Source of the DNA: Flavobacterium ginsenosidimutans
GTDB taxonomy: Bacteria; Bacteroidota; Bacteroidia; Flavobacteriales; Flavobacteriaceae
Direction of reading: 5' to 3'
Length of the DNA: 64,000 nucleotides
Assembly (NCBI RefSeq): GCF_003254625.1
Contig: NZ_QJRJ01000075.1
Coordinates: forward strand, 186,001-250,000
The notes beneath the pieces were generated by a model. The model searched no databases. It worked only from the letters and a program-made list of their open reading frames with translations, and was not told the origin of the DNA. A program made the position numbers and the translations under genes. Positions 36,162 to 43,561 of this stretch are shown here, piece by piece. How positions within the stretch are numbered: the first letter of the stretch is position 1; each line of letters opens with the position of its first letter.

Positions 36162-38312
36162 TTAAATCAAATTCTGCTTATTCCACAAATTGAAATACTC
36201 CGTTTTTTGTTCTAACAAATCAAAATGATTTCCAGATTCCACAATTGAACCATTTTTCATAACTAATATAGTATCTGCATTGGCTATTGTGCTCAAACGA
36301 TGTGCAATGACAATTATAGTTTTTCCTGAGGATTTAAAATTATCAATAACATCTTTCACAATTTTTTCTGATTGAGTATCTAATGATGCCGTCGCTTCAT
36401 CCATTAACAAAATTTCGGGATTTTTATACAATGCCCTTGCGATGGCAATTCTTTGTTTTTGTCCGCCCGAAAGCATCGCTCCATTTTCACCAATCTGTGT
36501 TTCAAATCCATTTGGCAATTTTTCGACAAACTCATGAATTCCAAGTTGTTTTGAAAGCTCTAAAATTCTCTGAATATTAGGAAAAGATTCCCCTAAAGCA
36601 ATGTTCTCTATAATATTTCCAGAAAACAAATTAAGCTGTTGGGGAATAACACCAACAATTTCTCTTAAACTCTTATAATGAACATGATGAAGGTCAAAAT
36701 CTCCAATATTAATTTTGCCCTCTTTTATTGGGTAAAGGTTTTGCAATAACGAAATTAAAGTAGTTTTTCCGCTACCGCTTTCACCTACAATCGCTGTTGT
36801 CTGGTTTTTCTTGAATACGGCATTAAAATTTTTAAAAACTTCCATGCGAGATCCATACCGAAAAGAAACATTTTCAAATTTTATATCTCCCAAATTTTCT
36901 TTTGATAATTCAATTTTGTTTTCTGTTTCTTCTCTTTCTAAATCCATGATTTCAAAAAGTCTGTCTGCTGCAATTAGTGCATTTTGTGCTGTTTTATTCA
37001 TATTTATTAAAGAAGCCACAGGAGAAGTAAAATATCCTATCAGAGCATAAAACGAAAACAATTCTCCAGGAGTAATTGCTCTGTCGATTACATAACCTGA
37101 ACCAATCCACATTAAGATTACAGTAAATACAGATGCCAAAAACTGCGTCGATGTTGTGGCAAAAATGCCATTTAGACCAGATTTATATGTTATAAACAAT
37201 AGTTTTACAAATTTGTTTTCGGTTTTTAAATTTGAAAACTCTTCGATCCCAAATTCTTTTACAGTTCTAACATGCGTAATGCTTTCAACTAATTGTGTTT
37301 GTAATTCAGCTGCATTTTCCATTATGTTTCTTTCAACCTTTTTGTTGAATTTATTTAGCAGAAAATAAACAAAAACATAAAACGGAATAACCAGAATAAT
37401 GACCAAAGCCAATTTCCAATAATAGGTAAACATTAATACAAATGAAAAGACGACGATAAAAATATTTACAATCATTTCGATCGCAGTTTCATTTATAAAG
37501 GATCGTATTTTTACAGCATCATTTATTCTAGATGTGATTTCTCCGATTTGCATCGTGTCAAAAAACCGCTGTGGCAGATGAAGCAAATGTTTATAATAAC
37601 CTAAGATTAATTTGGCATCGATTAACTGGCCTGTTTTCATCACAAAAATGCTTTTCTTTGAGCCAATATAAGCCTGAAGCAAAATAATTGCGATCATGGA
37701 AACACTTAATAAATTAAGCAGATTTCTATTGCCATCAACTAAAACATAATCCGTTATTTTTTGAATATAAATAGACATAGCCAATCCTAAAACTGTAAAT
37801 ACAATAGCACCAATTAATGCTTGAATTAAAATAGTTTTGTGTGGCTGAATTAAATTCCAAAACCGTTTTATAGGCGAAGTTTTTTCATTTAATGTTTTAA
37901 AATCATTATTTGGTGCAAAAAGAATTAAAACGCCCGTCCAGATTTTTTGAAATTCATCAAAAGTGTATGTTTCCATTTTACCAAAACCTGGATCCATAGC
38001 CATGATTGTAGATTTTTCAACTTTATAAATCACTACATAATGATGTAATTGCTCTTTTGTGATAATGTGGGCAATTGCTGGAAGCGGGATTTTATCTAAA
38101 GAATCAAAACCTCCTTTTACTCCTTTTGCTGTAAAACCCATTTTCTCGGCAGCTTCAATTATCCCAAGAACATTAGTCCCTCGCTTATCTGTATTGGCAT
38201 ATTGACGAATTCTGGCTATGGGAAGATTAACTTTGAAATGGTTTCCAATAGATGCCAAACAAGCAGCACCACAATCTTTAATATCATGTTGTTTTATTTT
38301 TATTGAAGCCAT
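36162..38312 (-). CDS. C39-peptidase ABC exporter of GG-leader peptides
   Basis: 716 aa. N-terminal C39 peptidase domain: catalytic Cys14 in QHDIKDCGAACLASI, His91 in LHHYVVIYK and Asp107 in AMDPGFG, so the triad looks intact. Six transmembrane helices lie at about 160-440. ATPase domain: Walker A GESGSGKTT (about 510), signature LSGGQKQRIAIARAL (about 616) and Walker B ILLMDEATASLD (about 637). Such proteins cut the leader after Gly-Gly and pump the peptide through the inner membrane. Its ATG directly abuts the HlyD adaptor stop. Upstream on the same strand lie two intact GG-leader peptides. The TolC-type outer-membrane channel is not in this window. Confidence 0.95.
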   Translation of the reverse strand: MASIKIKQHDIKDCGAACLASIGNHFKVNLPIARIRQYANTDKRGTNVLGIIEAAEKMGFTAKGVKGGFDSLDKIPLPAIAHIITKEQLHHYVVIYKVEKSTIMAMDPGFGKMETYTFDEFQKIWTGVLILFAPNNDFKTLNEKTSPIKRFWNLIQPHKTILIQALIGAIVFTVLGLAMSIYIQKITDYVLVDGNRNLLNLLSVSMIAIILLQAYIGSKKSIFVMKTGQLIDAKLILGYYKHLLHLPQRFFDTMQIGEITSRINDAVKIRSFINETAIEMIVNIFIVVFSFVLMFTYYWKLALVIILVIPFYVFVYFLLNKFNKKVERNIMENAAELQTQLVESITHVRTVKEFGIEEFSNLKTENKFVKLLFITYKSGLNGIFATTSTQFLASVFTVILMWIGSGYVIDRAITPGELFSFYALIGYFTSPVASLINMNKTAQNALIAADRLFEIMDLEREETENKIELSKENLGDIKFENVSFRYGSRMEVFKNFNAVFKKNQTTAIVGESGSGKTTLISLLQNLYPIKEGKINIGDFDLHHVHYKSLREIVGVIPQQLNLFSGNIIENIALGESFPNIQRILELSKQLGIHEFVEKLPNGFETQIGENGAMLSGGQKQRIAIARALYKNPEILLMDEATASLDTQSEKIVKDVIDNFKSSGKTIIVIAHRLSTIANADTILVMKNGSIVESGNHFDLLEQKTEYFNLWNKQNLI

Positions 38313-39455
38313 TTATATTTTAGCAGATAATTGTTTTGGGTTTAGCCAATTGTCTATTTTGTCAAATAGCAAATCGAATAAACTTCGGCGTGTAATTATA
38401 TATCTTGTGGTTAAGGTCATTCCTTTTGAAACATCGGTTTTGTAACCCGATTTTAGGTGTAAAGTTTTAGAATCTAATGCACAGCGAACTTTAAAAAATG
38501 CTTGTTCTCCCTGCATTGTTATATTTTGGTCAATATCAATTACTTTCCCTTCCAACAAACCCCATTGGTTATAATTAAAAGCATCTAATTGAAATTTTAC
38601 TTTTTGATTTTTCTTAATCAAACCAATATCATTTGGAGAGACATTATTCTCAACAATAAGATGATCTGGAGAAGAAATTGTTGCAATAGATTGCGATGCA
38701 TTTACAAAAGAACCTTTTTGAATCCCTGAAAAGTTTTCTATAGTTCCCGAAATGGGAGCCAAAACAAAATAATTATTCGACTCAACGTTTATTTTAGTAA
38801 CAGTTCCATTAAGATTTTTTAATCGTTCTTCTAAATCTCTTTTCTGATTTTCCCATGTTGATTTTTGCTGACTTACAAAACTTTGCAACGCTTGTTTGGC
38901 TAAACGTAATTCATAATCATATTTTTCAAAATCTGCTTTTGCAATAATATCTTTATCATAAAGAATTTTATTACGATCGTAATTTATTTGTGCTTGCGAA
39001 ATTTTACTTTGCAGTTCGTTTTTCCCTGATTGAAATTTAAATAAATCCTCTCGCGCTGTGGATGTCTGCAATTGCGATGTTTTGTTGTGCAAAAGATTTG
39101 AAATATCACTTAACAATAACAAAACAGAGCTTGACAATGTATCTTGGGTTCTTTTCTCGCTTTCCAAATTCTCTTTAGAGATCTTTAAAAGTGTATCTCC
39201 TTTTTTTACAAAAGCATTATTTTTTAATGCTATCCAATTTATCCTGCCGCTTACAATTGTTGCAACAGGAACATTGTCTATCTTGCTTCTAATAATACCA
39301 CGGCTCTGACTACTGATGTCGACTTTAATTAAAGGCAATAATCCCAAGAAAATCAGAACGGTTAAAATTAAAATCAAATAGATTGAAAAGCTTTTTGTTT
39401 TGTTTTTTGCTATAAGATTTTCTAGGGTGTTTATTGGGTCTGAACTAAAATTCAT
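38313..39455 (-). CDS. HlyD-family periplasmic adaptor of the peptide exporter
   Basis: 380 aa. One N-terminal transmembrane helix (about 25-44, IYLILILTVLIFLGLLPLI). A lipoyl-like half follows (VSGRINWIALKNNAFVKKGDTLLKIS), then a long coiled coil (about 105-225) and the second lipoyl/beta-barrel half (FVLAPISGTIENFSGIQKGS). The C-terminus, GMTLTTRYIITRRSLFDLLF, is typical of adaptors paired with C39 exporters in Bacteroidota. It ends one base before the exporter gene and is certainly co-transcribed with it. It should bridge the inner-membrane exporter to an outer-membrane channel encoded elsewhere. Confidence 0.95.
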   Translation of the reverse strand: MNFSSDPINTLENLIAKNKTKSFSIYLILILTVLIFLGLLPLIKVDISSQSRGIIRSKIDNVPVATIVSGRINWIALKNNAFVKKGDTLLKISKENLESEKRTQDTLSSSVLLLLSDISNLLHNKTSQLQTSTAREDLFKFQSGKNELQSKISQAQINYDRNKILYDKDIIAKADFEKYDYELRLAKQALQSFVSQQKSTWENQKRDLEERLKNLNGTVTKINVESNNYFVLAPISGTIENFSGIQKGSFVNASQSIATISSPDHLIVENNVSPNDIGLIKKNQKVKFQLDAFNYNQWGLLEGKVIDIDQNITMQGEQAFFKVRCALDSKTLHLKSGYKTDVSKGMTLTTRYIITRRSLFDLLFDKIDNWLNPKQLSAKI

Positions 39456-39533
39456 AGAAAGATTTTGACATTAAAAAATTCTCTTTCCAAGAACTTTAGG
39501 AAAGAGATTGTCTGACCAAATTAAAAGCATTTG

Positions 39534-39632
39534 TTATTTAAAAAGATAACCAATAGCATAGCCTAGTAAGTATAAGGATACACATATAAATATTCCCAAT
39601 CTTATCTGTTTTAAAAATTTAGATGATTCCAT
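39534..39632 (-). CDS. Tiny hydrophobic protein of 32 aa, peptide-island family member
   Basis: Begins MESSKFLKQIRLGIFICVSL and ends LGYAIGYLFK: a basic start and one transmembrane segment (about 12-30). It shares an N-terminal M-E-S-S and a C-terminal G-Y-x-I-G pattern with the 32-aa protein at 40532. The 41-aa protein at 39660 shows a related GKVIG. It lies about 80 bases upstream of the HlyD gene on the same strand and 28 bases after the 41-aa gene. No GG leader. Function unknown; an immunity or exporter-accessory role is inference from position. Confidence 0.6.
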   Translation of the reverse strand: MESSKFLKQIRLGIFICVSLYLLGYAIGYLFK

Positions 39633-39659
39633 AATATATATTCTTCTTTATAATTAATC

Positions 39660-39785
39660 CTAGTTTAATAAATAATACAAAGCCTTTCCAATTACTTTTC
39701 CACTGTAATATGTAAAAATCACAAATGCTGCTACTGTAACAATAATTTCTAACTTAATATTTATTTTAAATTTTCTACTTCCCAT
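39660..39785 (-). CDS. Tiny membrane protein of 41 aa, peptide-island family member
   Basis: Begins MGSRKFKINIKLEI, followed by one transmembrane helix (about 13-28) and SGKVIGKALYYLLN. Its ATG overlaps the last codons of the 134-aa-class gene upstream (start 39785, upstream stop 39775-39777), so translation is probably coupled. The short basic N-terminus and the G-x-V/A-I-G motif near the end resemble the 32-aa proteins at 39534 and 40532. Function unknown. Confidence 0.6.
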   Translation of the reverse strand: MGSRKFKINIKLEIIVTVAAFVIFTYYSGKVIGKALYYLLN

Positions 39786-40167
39786 ATTTTTTTAATTCAT
39801 TCATTTTTAATTGATTTTCAAAAGAATAGGTTTTAGACATTTTATTATAAATCTCATATAATTGAATAATTTTTCCCGACATTTCTTTTTTGTCATTTTT
39901 GTTCATTTCGACAGAAATTCTTAAATGTAAAAGATCTGCAAAATCTTTAATATTTTCGTAATCAACATTTCCAGAAATTATTTCGATTATTTTTTCTGTC
40001 TCCTTTTCTAAAATTAATTTTAAAGACAGCCTAAAATGATATTCTGTAAACTCATTAATATAATTATCAATGTCTTCAACGTCTAAAGGTTTCTGTTTTG
40101 ATAAGGCTGATAAAAAATCTGACAAATATTTAATGTTTCTTAAAATTGAATCTTTATTTGTTTCCAT
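39775..40167 (-). CDS. Helical protein of 130 aa in the peptide island, unknown
   Basis: 130 aa from METNKDSILRNIKYLSDFLS; a second in-frame ATG four codons upstream (40179) would give 134 aa. It is wholly helical and charged (LSLKLILEKETEKIIEII, MSKTYSFENQLKMNELKKYG), with no membrane segment and no signal. It resembles no family I can name. In size, charge and position (between the peptide genes and the exporter, coupled to a tiny membrane protein) it resembles bacteriocin immunity proteins, but that is inference. It could equally be a cytoplasmic chaperone of the exporter. Confidence 0.65.
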   Translation of the reverse strand: METNKDSILRNIKYLSDFLSALSKQKPLDVEDIDNYINEFTEYHFRLSLKLILEKETEKIIEIISGNVDYENIKDFADLLHLRISVEMNKNDKKEMSGKIIQLYEIYNKMSKTYSFENQLKMNELKKYGK

Positions 40168-40184
40168 ATAAATGATCATAAATA

Positions 40185-40286
40185 CTAAACCTTAATCGTC
40201 TCATGAGTTTTATTTCTATCAAATTCCTCATTAATTTTATGAACTACTAAAAAGAAAAGGAATGCAACTGGAAAAATAAAAATCAT
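40185..40286 (-). CDS. Tiny membrane protein of 33 aa
   Basis: Begins MIFIFPVAFLFFLVVHKINE and ends THETIKV. It has one N-terminal transmembrane helix and a charged cytoplasmic-like tail. The stop lies 17 bases before the METNKD start of the next gene. It is the first open frame of the probable exporter transcription unit, after a 245-base gap that contains a hairpin. No homology recognised; real translation is uncertain because of its length. Confidence 0.45.
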   Translation of the reverse strand: MIFIFPVAFLFFLVVHKINEEFDRNKTHETIKV

Positions 40287-40464
40287 TAAATAACTTATAA
40301 TATTTTATTGCTGTTTTATTGTTTTCGCTGTATAAGTATGCTTAACAATTATTTAATGAAAACAAAGTACTAGTGACTATTACAAAAACAGAAACACAAA
40401 ATCCAAACAAAACAAGTATAAATACATTAAATTATTATCCCATTTTCTTTCATACAATATTTAT

Positions 40465-40493
40465 AATGAGGGAGTTTTAGATCCCTCATTTAA
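40465..40493. terminator. Hairpin after the tiny gene at 40532
   Basis: A perfect stem AATGAGGGA / TCCCTCATT around an 8-base loop. It is similar in sequence to the hairpin at 40753-40793 (GATGAG...CTCATC), as if the peptide-plus-terminator unit had been duplicated. T-rich run is weak, so it may be an attenuator. Confidence 0.55.
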
Positions 40494-40531
40494 AACATCA
40501 ACTTTCTTGTTTATTGGTTTAGAGCTGAAAT

Positions 40532-40630
40532 TTAATTTAAAAATTGCCCAATAACATATCCACACAGATAAGAGAACCCTAAAATGTAGATAGTAATTAT
40601 TATTGATTTTAATTCCGATGACATTTCCAT
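40532..40630 (-). CDS. Tiny hydrophobic protein of 32 aa, homologue of the one at 39534
   Basis: Begins MEMSSELKSIIITIYILGFS and ends GYVIGQFLN. It has one transmembrane helix (about 9-26). It has the same length and layout as the 32-aa protein at 39534 and shares the S-S-x-L/F-K start and the G-Y-x-I-G ending. It lies just downstream of the decapitated GG peptide and 39 bases upstream of a hairpin. This pairing of GG peptide and tiny membrane protein suggests a peptide-plus-immunity unit, by inference. Confidence 0.6.
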   Translation of the reverse strand: MEMSSELKSIIITIYILGFSYLCGYVIGQFLN

Positions 40631-40660
40631 AAATAAATTAATTAATGTGATATAAATAGC

Positions 40661-40756
40661 CTATGCATATCCAACACCATGTGCGATACCTATGATCGTT
40701 ATATCCACAAGTATAACTAGTAGAATTCCACCTTCAACTTCCTGATTATTAAGTTT
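40661..40756 (-). pseudogene. GG-leader peptide gene that has lost its start
   Basis: The frame reads LNNQEVEGGILLVILVDITI and ends AHGVGYA before a stop at 40661. The segment LNxQEVEGGI matches the end of the leader of the peptide at 41141 (LNAQEIKEVEGGI). However, a stop codon lies only five codons upstream of LNNQ and no ATG, GTG or TTG lies between. The terminator hairpin abuts the broken end, so the start and most of the leader appear to have been replaced. It is hydrophobic and glycine-containing, as in class II bacteriocins. A non-standard start cannot be excluded. Confidence 0.6.
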
Positions 40757-40793
40757 TTAGATGAGGAATTTTAACAATCTCTCATCTAAAAAA
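40753..40793 (-). terminator. Intrinsic terminator after the GG peptide at 40803
   Basis: A stem of at least 10 bp (TTTAGATGAG / CTCATCTAAA), extending to about 15 with a bulge, lies about 10 bases after the stop of the peptide gene, with A/T runs at both edges. It should separate the peptide transcript from the exporter genes. Confidence 0.75.
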
Positions 40794-40802
40794 AGTTGTG
40801 AT

Positions 40803-40955
40803 TTACCAAGAATAAACCATATCGTAAGCATTTGAGATGCCCGACAAATATGCATGACCTGAGAATCTTATAAATTCTCCAACTCTGTAAGCAAATGTTA
40901 CTCCTCCACTAATTTCTCTTGCTTCTTCTATTGTTAATTCTGTTATATTTTCCAT
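40803..40955 (-). CDS. GG-leader peptide, 50 aa (bacteriocin-like)
   Basis: Short 50-residue frame. The leader (MENITELTIEEAREISGG, 18 residues) ends in Gly-Gly and shows the L..EE...I.GG spacing recognised by C39 exporters. The predicted mature peptide of 32 residues starts VTFAYRVGEFIRFSGHAYLS and ends in an aromatic Tyr-Ser-Trp. It has no Cys, four Tyr, three Phe and four Gly, and is amphipathic with little net charge. It is followed by a strong terminator. Leader and cut site are read directly; export by the adjacent transporter is strong inference. Antibacterial or signalling activity is unknown. Confidence 0.8.
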   Translation of the reverse strand: MENITELTIEEAREISGGVTFAYRVGEFIRFSGHAYLSGISNAYDMVYSW

Positions 40956-40971
40956 ATTTAATTATTTTTAG

Positions 40972-41106
40972 TTAAAAAAGACTTCTAATAAATTTTTCGA
41001 TAAAATCCCATTGTGAAAAAACAAATAGCAATGAAATAAAAATTATAATTTTTATAAAATTTCTTTTTATTCTTTTCTTTTCAGTTTTTTGATATTGTTT
41101 TTCCAT
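40972..41106 (-). CDS. Small basic membrane protein of 44 aa between two GG peptides
   Basis: Begins MEKQYQKTEKKRIKRNFIKI, then one hydrophobic segment (about 19-33, IIIFISLLFVF) and a C-terminal QWDFIEKFIRSLF. The strongly basic N-terminus followed by a single helix suggests an inner-membrane protein with its N-terminus inside. It lies between the two GG peptide genes, 34 bases after one and 16 bases before the other, so all three are probably co-transcribed. The position suggests an immunity protein for one of the peptides; this is not shown. Confidence 0.6.
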   Translation of the reverse strand: MEKQYQKTEKKRIKRNFIKIIIFISLLFVFSQWDFIEKFIRSLF

Positions 41107-41140
41107 AATTTTCTATTCTTAAAAATTTTACATTTATGAT

Positions 41141-41302
41141 TTAGTCTTTACAAGGCAGTCCCTTAAGACCTCTTTCAAAATTATCCCAATCAGCAATACA
41201 AGCAGTTGCAATCGCTCCAAGAACAACTAACCAAATTCCTCCTTCGACTTCTTTTATCTCTTGAGCATTAAGCTCAACCAAATTCAATTCTTCTAAATTC
41301 AT
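41141..41302 (-). CDS. GG-leader peptide, 53 aa, class II bacteriocin-like
   Basis: The leader (22 residues, starting MNLEELNLVELNAQEIKEV and ending EGG) matches the double-glycine pattern LxxxEL...E..GG. The predicted mature peptide of 31 residues begins IWLVVLGAIATACIADWDNF and ends LPCKD. It has two Cys (C35 and C51 of the precursor) that could form a disulfide, and a hydrophobic start with GAIATA. This is the class II bacteriocin-like pattern seen near C39 exporters in Bacteroidota. It is the first peptide gene after the HTH protein. Activity is unknown. Confidence 0.85.
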   Translation of the reverse strand: MNLEELNLVELNAQEIKEVEGGIWLVVLGAIATACIADWDNFERGLKGLPCKD

Positions 41303-41361
41303 AATTCAAATTTTAAATGTTAATAAACTCAACAAAATTCATTTTCTCGAGAAGCATTTTG

Positions 41362-41682
41362 TTACAGCAAACTTATCAGACTTCCGTCCAATAAACTTGG
41401 ACGGAAGTTAGAACCTCCAAAAATTTCTTTAGATTCATCATCTTTTATTGTTTTAAGGGAAAAATTCAAAATCAATTCAAAATGAGTTTCATAATAAAAT
41501 GTCTCTCTTTTTTTACAATATTTTATTGGAGCATCGAGTTCTTTTATTAGGTCTAGCTCGTTGTAAAACTGGCTTCGGCTCAAACATAACCTTCTTGCAA
41601 ATGCCAGAGGAGAGCCTGTTTTTTCTCCAGAAATCAATTTGTGCATTTCTTTTATTCTCTCAATTTGTTTAATAAAATTCAT
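41362..41682 (-). CDS. HTH DNA-binding protein heading the peptide island
   Basis: 106 aa. An N-terminal helical region (MNFIKQIERIKEMHKLI) and a helix-turn-helix (about 22-52, SPLAFARRLCLSRSQFYNEL) are followed by a small winged part (PIKYCKKRETFYYE). This layout is common for small regulators preceding GG peptide genes in flavobacteria. The tail is unusual: IFGGSNFRPSLLDGSLISLL carries its own Gly-Gly. I read it as a transcription regulator of the locus; the tail might interact with the exporter or a peptide, but this is inference. The ATG at 41682 is the only suitable start. Confidence 0.75.
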   Translation of the reverse strand: MNFIKQIERIKEMHKLISGEKTGSPLAFARRLCLSRSQFYNELDLIKELDAPIKYCKKRETFYYETHFELILNFSLKTIKDDESKEIFGGSNFRPSLLDGSLISLL

Positions 41683-41985
41683 ATTCTCACTGTAAAAAAT
41701 TAATAAAACAAAAAAGTCTTTAAGAAATTCAAAATAGTTTTGTTAACTACTTAAGAATAATCTTATAAGCTTAAAAAAATGAAATTAGAATTGAAATTTT
41801 AAAAAACCTTCCCCAATAAGTTTTAAAAATATCAGAATAGGACATTTTGTAACATTTTCATGGAATGAAGTACTAATGCAATAATTGAGATTTACTTTTT
41901 TGTTTAATAAAAACTAATATAATTATTAACAAACATTTAAAATCTTAAACACTATATTGCACACTTATATTAAAATAGAAAACGC
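41683..41985. other. Divergent AT-rich intergenic region, no gene seen
   Basis: About 300 bases between the HTH gene of the peptide island and rseP. I found no further GG peptide or open frame with a plausible start in either strand. It must hold the promoter of the HTH gene, which I could not place with confidence. Confidence 0.4.
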
Positions 41986-41993
41986 TACTTTTG
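41986..41993 (+). promoter_or_regulatory. Candidate -7 box (TACTTTTG) of rseP
   Basis: TACTTTTG fits TAnnTTTG exactly and ends 28 bases before the rseP ATG. A TTG lies at 41957-41959, with a slightly long spacing of 26 bases. Confidence 0.55.
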
Positions 41994-42021
41994 TGCGTTA
42001 AATACGAATTAAAAACAAAAA

Positions 42022-43365
42022 ATGGATATAGTTATCAAACTCTCTCAATTTCTATTGAGTTTATCTTTACTTATTATTCTTCATGAATTAGGGCATTTTA
42101 TCCCTGCTAAATTGTTTAAAACCAGAGTCGAAAAATTTTATTTGTTTTTTGATGTTAAATATTCACTTTTCAAAAAGAAAATAGGAGAAACAGAATACGG
42201 TATTGGATGGCTTCCTCTTGGTGGTTATGTGAAAATTTCTGGAATGATTGATGAAAGTATGGACAAAGAGCAAATGGCTCTGCCTCCACAGCCTTGGGAA
42301 TTTCGCACAAAACCAGCTTGGCAGCGTTTAATTATTATGCTTGGTGGTGTTACGGTAAACTTTATCTTGGCTTTTATTATATATATAGGTATGGCATTTG
42401 CTTATGGAGATACGTATATTGCTAATGCTGACTTAAAAGATGGTGTTGCAATTGAAAATCCTGCTATGCTTAAAGCTGGTTTTAGAACTGGTGATAAAAT
42501 TATTTCTATTGATGGAAAAGCTGTAGAAAATTTTGATAGTGACATGAACATGAATGTGATCATGGCAAAACACGTTTTGATTGAAAGAAACGGACAACAG
42601 CAAACGATTACTATGCCAACAGATTTTGTTGACCAGCTTTCTAAAACAGAAAAAGGAATGCTTATCGATATCCGCAGACCTTATGCTATTGGAAAAGTTA
42701 CAGAAGAATCTGCTAATCAGAATTTGAAGGCAAAAGATTTGATTCTTTCTCTTAATGGACAAAAGATTAAATATTTTGACGAGGCAAAAGCTGTTTTATT
42801 AGCTAATAAAGGAAAAGAAATTCCTGCAGTTGTTTTACGTGATTTTAAAGAAACTCCAATTACTTTAAAAGTTAATAATGAAGGAAAATTGGGAGTTATA
42901 CCTGGTGGTTTAGACATGAAATCATTAGAAAAACTAGGTTATTATAAAATAAGCACAAAAGAATATGGTTTCTTCGAATCTATTCCGGTTGGTCTTCAAA
43001 AAGGAAAAGATCAATTAGTAGGTTACGGAAAACAATTGAAAATGATTTTTAATCCAGAAACTAAAGCTTACAAACAAGTGGGTGGTTTTGCTGCGATTTA
43101 CAACATTTTCCCTAGTTCTTGGAGCTGGGAAGTATTCTGGTCAATCACAGCTTTATTGTCAATTATGCTTGGAGTTATGAATTTATTGCCAATTCCAGCA
43201 CTTGATGGTGGACATGTGATGTTTTTATTGTATGAAATTATTAGTGGCAAAAAACCGAGCGATAAATTCCTAGAGAATGCGCAAATGGTTGGTTTTGTTT
43301 TACTTATTTCACTACTACTATTTGCTAATGGTAACGACATTTACAAGGCAATTGTTGGCAAGTAA
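42022..43365 (+). CDS. rseP: Site-2 protease RseP
   Basis: 447 aa inner-membrane metalloprotease. The HExxH zinc site is HELGH (His21, Glu22, His25) in the first transmembrane helix. The second site motif NLLPIPALDGGH lies near residue 395. Two PDZ-like regions lie between (for example MLKAGFRTGDKIISIDGKAV and NLKAKDLILSLNGQKI). The family cleaves membrane-bound anti-sigma factors and remnant signal peptides. Single gene, with a candidate promoter just upstream. The Bacteroidota form has the usual long insertion between the PDZ regions and the last helices. Confidence 0.95.
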   Translation: MDIVIKLSQFLLSLSLLIILHELGHFIPAKLFKTRVEKFYLFFDVKYSLFKKKIGETEYGIGWLPLGGYVKISGMIDESMDKEQMALPPQPWEFRTKPAWQRLIIMLGGVTVNFILAFIIYIGMAFAYGDTYIANADLKDGVAIENPAMLKAGFRTGDKIISIDGKAVENFDSDMNMNVIMAKHVLIERNGQQQTITMPTDFVDQLSKTEKGMLIDIRRPYAIGKVTEESANQNLKAKDLILSLNGQKIKYFDEAKAVLLANKGKEIPAVVLRDFKETPITLKVNNEGKLGVIPGGLDMKSLEKLGYYKISTKEYGFFESIPVGLQKGKDQLVGYGKQLKMIFNPETKAYKQVGGFAAIYNIFPSSWSWEVFWSITALLSIMLGVMNLLPIPALDGGHVMFLLYEIISGKKPSDKFLENAQMVGFVLLISLLLFANGNDIYKAIVGK

Positions 43366-43395
43366 AAAAAAGTCAAAAAAAGAGTGAAAATGTTT

Positions 43396-43424
43396 TTGAG
43401 AAACTAAAAATAGTTTTATATTTG
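43396..43424 (+). promoter_or_regulatory. Promoter of the tandem tRNA-Asn genes
   Basis: TTG (43396-43398), 18 bases, then TATATTTG (43417-43424): a very good match to the Bacteroidota promoter TTG...TAnnTTTG. It ends 24 bases before the first tRNA. Confidence 0.75.
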
Positions 43425-43448
43425 CACTCGCTAAAAAGAGCAACAACT

Positions 43449-43522
43449 TCCTCCTTAGCTCAGTTGGTTAGAGCATCTGACTGTTAATCAGAGGGTCCTT
43501 GGTTCGAGCCCAAGAGGGGGAG
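43449..43522 (+). tRNA. tRNA-Asn (GTT)
   Basis: 74 bases with a full cloverleaf: acceptor TCCTCCT paired with AGGGGGA (one T-G pair), D arm GCTCAGTTGGTTAGAGC, anticodon loop CTGTTAA (anticodon GTT), T arm CTTGGTTCGAGCCCAAG and discriminator G. CCA is not encoded. Confidence 0.98.
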
Positions 43523-43561
43523 CAACTTTTTTTAGCAAACATATTAACCTTTTAAGGTGAT

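Noticed and set aside
36162-41682. Interpreting the peptide island as a lanthipeptide or lasso-peptide cluster
   Set aside because: No dehydratase, cyclase, radical SAM or asparagine-synthetase-like modification enzyme is present; only leader removal and export are supported.
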